Shown piece after piece: positions 4,823-8,471 of a stretch of 8,471 bases of DNA. Position numbers and translations under genes: made by a program. Within the stretch, counting starts at the first letter, position 1. Each line of letters starts with the position of its first letter. The notes under the pieces are model-generated. The model saw nothing but the letters and a program-made list of their open reading frames with translations. It was not told where the DNA came from and made no database searches. This DNA is from Ruminococcaceae bacterium UBA5891 (GTDB taxonomy: Bacteria; Bacillota; Clostridia; Oscillospirales; Acutalibacteraceae): positions 1 to 8,471 of the forward strand of contig DJET01000009.1 in the NCBI GenBank assembly GCA_002431945.1, given 5' to 3'.

Positions 4823-7060
4823 TTGGCAACAAAGAAAAAGAAAGAACCAAAGTCCGTGCGGCCTAAAATAAACGCTTACATTGCCGGCGCGGGGCTTACG
4901 GTCGAGCAGCCGATAACCGACACGCTTGAAACCAACTATATGCCATATGCTATGAGCGTTATAGTATCCCGTGCGATACCTGAAATAGACGGCTTTAAGC
5001 CCTCGCACAGAAAGCTTTTATATACAATGTATAATATGGGGCTTTTAAAGGGCAGTACAATAAAATCGGCTAATATTGTCGGGCGCACCATGCAGTTAAA
5101 CCCCCACGGCGACGCAGCCATTTATGAGACAATGGTGCGTTTATCAGAGGGGTATCAGGCGCTTTTGCACCCGTATGTTGCCTCTAAGGGCTCGTTCGGT
5201 AAAGCCTACTCGCGCGATATGGCATACGCCGCCTCGCGTTATACCGAGGCAAAGCTATCCCCCATTGCATCAGAGCTTTTTGCCGATATAGATAAAGACA
5301 CGGTAGATTTTGTGGATAACTACGACGCCACCATGAAAGAGCCTACGCTTTTTCCCGTCACATTCCCCTCGGTGCTTGTAAACGCTAATACGGGTATTGC
5401 CGTAGGTATGGCAAGCTCAATTTGCCCGTTTAACCTGCGCGAGGTTTGCGAGACCACGATAAGCTATATAAGGGATAACGATATAAATGTTGCGGACACC
5501 CTTTTAGCCCCCGATTTTCCGATAGGCGGTAAGCTTTTATACGATCGCGCGGCAATGGAAAGGATTTACGAAACGGGGCGCGGCAGCTTTAAGGTAAGGG
5601 GCGTATACGCTTACGATAAATCGCAAAACTGCATAGACATTACCGAAATACCGCCCACTACCACAAGCGAGGCAATTATAGAAAAGGTAATAGAGCTTGC
5701 AAAGCTTAAAAAAATAACCGAAATTAACGATATTCGCGATGAAACAGACTTAAACGGTCTTAAAATTACAATAGATTTAAAGCGCGGGGCAGACCCCGAA
5801 AAGCTTATGAAAAAGGTTATGAAAATGACCCCGCTTGAAGACAGCTTTTCCTGCAACTTCAATATTTTAATTGCAGGCTCGCCGCGCGTTATGGGCGTTA
5901 AGGAAATTATATCCGAGTGGGTAGCATTCAGGGAGGAATGCGTGCGCCGCCGCGTTTACTTTAAGCTTTCAAAGGCAAAGGACAGGCTGCACCTTTTAAA
6001 GGGCCTTGAAAAGATACTGCTTGATATCGATAAGGCAATCAAAATTGTGCGCGAGACCGACGAGGAAGCGCAGGTTGTGCCGAACCTGATGATAGGCTTC
6101 GGAATAGACGAAATTCAGGCGGAATACGTTGCGGAAATAAAGCTGCGCCACTTAAACCGCGAATATATTTTAAAGCGCACGGCGGATATTGAAGACCTGA
6201 TGAAGGAAATCGCCGAGATGGAGGGGGTTTTAAACTCCCGCTCAAAGCTTTTAAATATAATAATTAAGGAATTAAAGGAAGTTGCCGAAAAATACGGGCA
6301 GGACAGAAAGACCGAGATTATAAGCGCGGCGGAGGAAAGCGGCGAGGACGAGCCTATCGAGCTTGATACCTCACCCGTAACCCTTTTCTTTACCAAGGAC
6401 GGATATTTCAAGAAAATAACCCCGCAGTCGCTCAGAATGAGCGGCGAGCAAAAGCTGAAAGAGGGGGACGAAATAACGCAGACGGTCGAGTCCACCAATG
6501 CAGAGGAGCTTTTGTTCTTTACAAATAAATCGCAGGTCTATAAATCCCGCACGTCTGAATTTGCCGACGGCAAGGCGAGCGTGCTCGGCGACTATGTACC
6601 CTCAAGGCTTGAATTTGACGAGGCGGAAAACGCCGTTTATATGGTGGCAACCGCCGATTATAAGGGATATATGCTTTTTGTGTTTGATAACGGCAGAATA
6701 GCTAAGGTTCCGCTTTCCTCTTACCAAACAAAGACCAACCGCAAAAAGCTTATAAAGGCATATTGCGATAAATTTACCCTGCACAGCATTTTCTTTATAA
6801 AAGAGGATACCGAACTGCTCTTAAAATCCACAAACGGGCGTATGCTTATAGTAAACACTGCGTCTGTTCCCGCAAAGACCACAAAGGATAACGGCGGCAT
6901 AGCCGTAATGACACAAAAGCGCGGGCAAAGGCTTTCCGAAGTCGTCTTTTACGAAAAAGACAGCTTAGACGGCGACCACCGCTACCGCACGCGCAACCTG
7001 CCTGCGGCGGGCAGTAAAAAGCCTGTCGGTACTGCCGAGCAGGAGCAGATGATACTGTAA
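4823..7060 (+). CDS. parC: Type IIA DNA topoisomerase subunit A (ParC/GyrA family, divergent)
   Basis: This is the DNA breakage-reunion subunit, partner of the preceding B subunit. Numbered from the in-frame ATG at 4787 (757 residues), the catalytic pair is Arg151-Tyr152 in ASRYTEAKL. The quinolone region reads NPHGDAAIYE (105-114), with Ala110 at E. coli GyrA Ser83 and Glu114 at Asp87, and about three extra residues before it compared with GyrA. NTGIAVGMAS (201-210) and the coiled-coil region ending in an SDIRDES-like NDIRDETD (314-321) are typical. The C-terminal domain (about 528-735) shows perhaps four beta-pinwheel blades and no QRRGGKG-type GyrA box; the nearest string is QKRGQR at 710-715. 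This points to a topoisomerase IV-like decatenase. I prefer the TTG at 4823, giving 745 residues starting (M)ATKKKK, because of the ribosome site before it. The 12 residues added by the ATG at 4787 are repeat-derived. It is probably cotranscribed with the B gene. Confidence 0.88.
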   Translation: MATKKKKEPKSVRPKINAYIAGAGLTVEQPITDTLETNYMPYAMSVIVSRAIPEIDGFKPSHRKLLYTMYNMGLLKGSTIKSANIVGRTMQLNPHGDAAIYETMVRLSEGYQALLHPYVASKGSFGKAYSRDMAYAASRYTEAKLSPIASELFADIDKDTVDFVDNYDATMKEPTLFPVTFPSVLVNANTGIAVGMASSICPFNLREVCETTISYIRDNDINVADTLLAPDFPIGGKLLYDRAAMERIYETGRGSFKVRGVYAYDKSQNCIDITEIPPTTTSEAIIEKVIELAKLKKITEINDIRDETDLNGLKITIDLKRGADPEKLMKKVMKMTPLEDSFSCNFNILIAGSPRVMGVKEIISEWVAFREECVRRRVYFKLSKAKDRLHLLKGLEKILLDIDKAIKIVRETDEEAQVVPNLMIGFGIDEIQAEYVAEIKLRHLNREYILKRTADIEDLMKEIAEMEGVLNSRSKLLNIIIKELKEVAEKYGQDRKTEIISAAEESGEDEPIELDTSPVTLFFTKDGYFKKITPQSLRMSGEQKLKEGDEITQTVESTNAEELLFFTNKSQVYKSRTSEFADGKASVLGDYVPSRLEFDEAENAVYMVATADYKGYMLFVFDNGRIAKVPLSSYQTKTNRKKLIKAYCDKFTLHSIFFIKEDTELLLKSTNGRMLIVNTASVPAKTTKDNGGIAVMTQKRGQRLSEVVFYEKDSLDGDHRYRTRNLPAAGSKKPVGTAEQEQMIL

Positions 7061-7070
7061 AACAAAAAAG

Positions 7071-7117
7071 AGCGTCGGTTACTACCGGCGCCCTGCGTCG
7101 GCGCCGGTGCAAACGCT
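7071..7117 (+). terminator. Strong hairpin between parC-like gene and valS, possible terminator
   Basis: ACCGGCGCC (7084-7092) pairs perfectly with GGCGCCGGT (7100-7108) around a 7-base loop. An outer pair, AGCGT (7071-7075) with ACGCT (7113-7117), extends it. It begins ten bases after the topoisomerase stop codon. On the plus strand only a short tttat follows, so a classic T tract is missing. On the minus strand CTTTTTT follows the outer stem, which would suit a leftward transcript although no leftward gene lies to the right here. It could be a terminator, an RNA-stability stem or a repeat remnant. Confidence 0.45.
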
Positions 7118-7135
7118 TTATCCGTCGCTGACAAC

Positions 7136-7194
7136 TATAATATACCCTTTAATTTTTTTAATATTCATTTTTTTACGGACGGAGAGAAATCTTA
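7136..7194 (+). promoter_or_regulatory. Candidate valS -10 box, AT-rich leader and ribosome site
   Basis: A perfect TATAAT stands at 7136-7141, but the expected -35 position (around 7113-7118) has only a poor match, so the promoter call is tentative. An AT-rich leader with two T runs (7153-7159 and 7168-7174) leads to GGAGAG at 7181-7186, eight bases before the valS ATG, which is well placed. Reading through from the topoisomerase genes cannot be excluded. Confidence 0.4.
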
Positions 7195-8471
7195 ATGGCA
7201 AGAGAACTATCAAAACAGTACGACCCGAAAGAGGTTGAAGACAGAATTTATAAAATGTGGCTTAACGGCAGGTACTTCCACGCAAAATGCGAGGAAAATA
7301 AGCCTACCTACACAATAGTTATTCCGCCCCCGAACATTACGGGTCAGCTCCATATGGGGCATGCGCTCGACAATACGCTGCAGGATATACTTATCCGCTT
7401 TAAGCGTATGCAGGGGTACGACACCTTATGGGTGCCGGGCACCGACCACGCCTCCATTGCGACCGAGGCGAAAATTGTTGAAAAAATGCGGCAGGAGGGG
7501 CTTACGAAAGAGGATGTCGGCAGAGACGGCTTTTTGGAGCGCGCCTGGGAGTGGAAAAAGCAGTACGGCGGCAGAATTATAGAGCAGCTTAAAAAAATGG
7601 GTTCCTCGTGCGACTGGGAAAGAGAGCGCTTTACCCTTGACGAGGGGTGCAGCAAGGCGGTTAAGGAGGTTTTCGTCCGTCTTTACGAAAAGGGGCTTAT
7701 TTACAGGGGCGAAAGAATTATTAACTGGTGCCCCCACTGCAAAACCTCTATTTCGGACGCCGAGGTTGAATATGAGGAGCAGGCAGGGCATTTTTGGCAT
7801 TTGCGCTACCCGTTTAAGGACGGCAGCGGCTATTTGGAGCTTGCAACTACCCGCCCCGAAACCCTGCTCGGCGATACCGCCGTTGCGGTTAACCCGAATG
7901 ATGAAAGATATAAGGACTTAGTGGGCAAAACCCTTATTTTGCCGCTTGTTCACCGTGAAATACCCGTTATTGCCGACGATTACGTTGAAACCGATTTCGG
8001 AACAGGCGTTGTTAAAATTACCCCCGCGCATGACCCGAACGACTTTGAAGTAGGTCTTCGCCACAACTTAGAGGTTATAAACGTTTTAACCGACGACGCA
8101 AAGATTGTAGCCGATTACCCGAAATATGCGGGAATGGACCGCTACGAGGCGCGCAAGGCTATTGTTGCCGACCTTGAAAAAGAGGGCGCGCTTGTAAAGA
8201 TTGAGGAGCACGTTCACAACGTGGGCACCTGCTACCGCTGCGGCACAACGGTTGAGCCGCGCGTTTCAAAGCAGTGGTTTGTTAAAATGAAGCCCCTTGC
8301 CGAGCCTGCTATTGAGGCGGTTAAAAAGGGCGAGACAAAGTTTGTTCCCCAGCGCTTTGAAAAAATTTATTTCCACTGGCTTGAAAATATACGCGATTGG
8401 TGCATATCCCGTCAGCTTTGGTGGGGTCACCGCATACCTGCATGGTACTGTGCGGATTGCGGCGAAATAAC
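7195..8471 (+). CDS. valS: Valyl-tRNA synthetase, N-terminal part (runs off the window)
   Basis: This class I aminoacyl-tRNA synthetase attaches valine to tRNA-Val in the cytoplasm. The frame is open from ATG to the window edge, giving 425 residues of an enzyme that is usually about 880. The HIGH signature is PPPNITGQLHMGH (44-56). PGTDHASIAT (81-90) is the ValRS-type loop. The editing (CP1) domain, which hydrolyses Thr-tRNA-Val, shows TTRPETLLGD (218-227) and GTGVVKITPAHDPNDF (269-284). Cysteine pairs CPHC (179-182), CYRC (346-349) and CADC (419-422) are candidate zinc ligands. DWCISRQLWWGHRIPAWYC (401-419) is diagnostic of the Val/Ile/Leu group. The KMSKS loop and anticodon-binding domain lie beyond the edge. 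GGAGAG eight bases upstream supports the start. Many Bacillota valS genes carry a T-box leader; none is visible here. Confidence 0.96.
   Translation, partial: MARELSKQYDPKEVEDRIYKMWLNGRYFHAKCEENKPTYTIVIPPPNITGQLHMGHALDNTLQDILIRFKRMQGYDTLWVPGTDHASIATEAKIVEKMRQEGLTKEDVGRDGFLERAWEWKKQYGGRIIEQLKKMGSSCDWERERFTLDEGCSKAVKEVFVRLYEKGLIYRGERIINWCPHCKTSISDAEVEYEEQAGHFWHLRYPFKDGSGYLELATTRPETLLGDTAVAVNPNDERYKDLVGKTLILPLVHREIPVIADDYVETDFGTGVVKITPAHDPNDFEVGLRHNLEVINVLTDDAKIVADYPKYAGMDRYEARKAIVADLEKEGALVKIEEHVHNVGTCYRCGTTVEPRVSKQWFVKMKPLAEPAIEAVKKGETKFVPQRFEKIYFHWLENIRDWCISRQLWWGHRIPAWYCADCGEI

Noticed and set aside
5330..5400. Phe instead of the DNA-intercalating Ile (E. coli GyrA Ile174) in VTFPSVLVN
   Set aside because: Many Gram-positive GyrA/ParC proteins have Phe before the PNLLVN-type motif, so this is not unusual.
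6115..6498. Minus-strand open frame of 127 codons opposite the A-subunit gene
   Set aside because: The Ser/Ile/Phe-rich product mirrors codon bias of the real gene, and there is no promoter, ribosome site or known motif.

Overview
The window holds two unrelated gene blocks that point away from each other, plus the start of a third gene at the right edge. Intermediate base composition, TTGACA/TATAAT-type promoters, strong AGGAGG-like ribosome sites, a low-GC Gram-positive style Zn/Cd module and a divergent type IIA topoisomerase pair of the kind I associate with Clostridia suggest an uncultured-type Clostridia (Bacillota) chromosome, possibly gut-associated. That placement is inference, with moderate confidence.

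Left block (minus strand, about 203-2686). This is a compact metal-efflux operon transcribed leftwards: an ArsR/SmtB-family repressor with both metal sites intact (2257-2625), a free-standing heavy-metal-associated (HMA) domain protein of 73 residues (2052-2273), and a Zn2+/Cd2+/Pb2+ P1B-type ATPase that lacks any N-terminal metal-binding domain (203-2038). The genes overlap or are 13 bases apart. The domain normally fused to the pump is here a separate gene, as in CopZ/CopA copper systems. The promoter (TTGACA-17-TATCAT) is overlaid by three TCATATG half-sites at exactly 16-base steps, two of which form a perfect TGAA-N6-TTCA operator. A hairpin at 136-177 closes the operon. To its left, 1-116 is a GC-rich non-coding stretch with nested and competing stems that looks like part of an intergenic repeat.

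Middle block (plus strand, 2724-7060). It has its own promoter and two genes for a type IIA DNA topoisomerase: an ATPase/TOPRIM B subunit (2791-4773) and a breakage-reunion A subunit (about 4823-7060). Catalytic residues are kept, but several near-invariant positions are changed, including the Ser83-equivalent of the quinolone region (Ala) and the residues around EGDSA. The A subunit has a short C-terminal domain without a GyrA box, so a topoisomerase IV-like decatenase is more likely than gyrase. The two genes are separated by a 7-base-period AATTCGG repeat that runs from the B stop codon to the A ribosome site and makes the A start ambiguous.

Right block (7061-8471). A 134-base spacer with a strong hairpin precedes valS, the valyl-tRNA synthetase gene, which is open to the window edge (first 425 residues present). 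No T-box leader is visible.

I found no mobile element, CRISPR array, tRNA, rRNA or defence system. The points most worth a second look are the split metal pump with its three-half-site operator, the unusual topoisomerase active-site and drug-site residues, and the heptad repeat at the A-subunit start.
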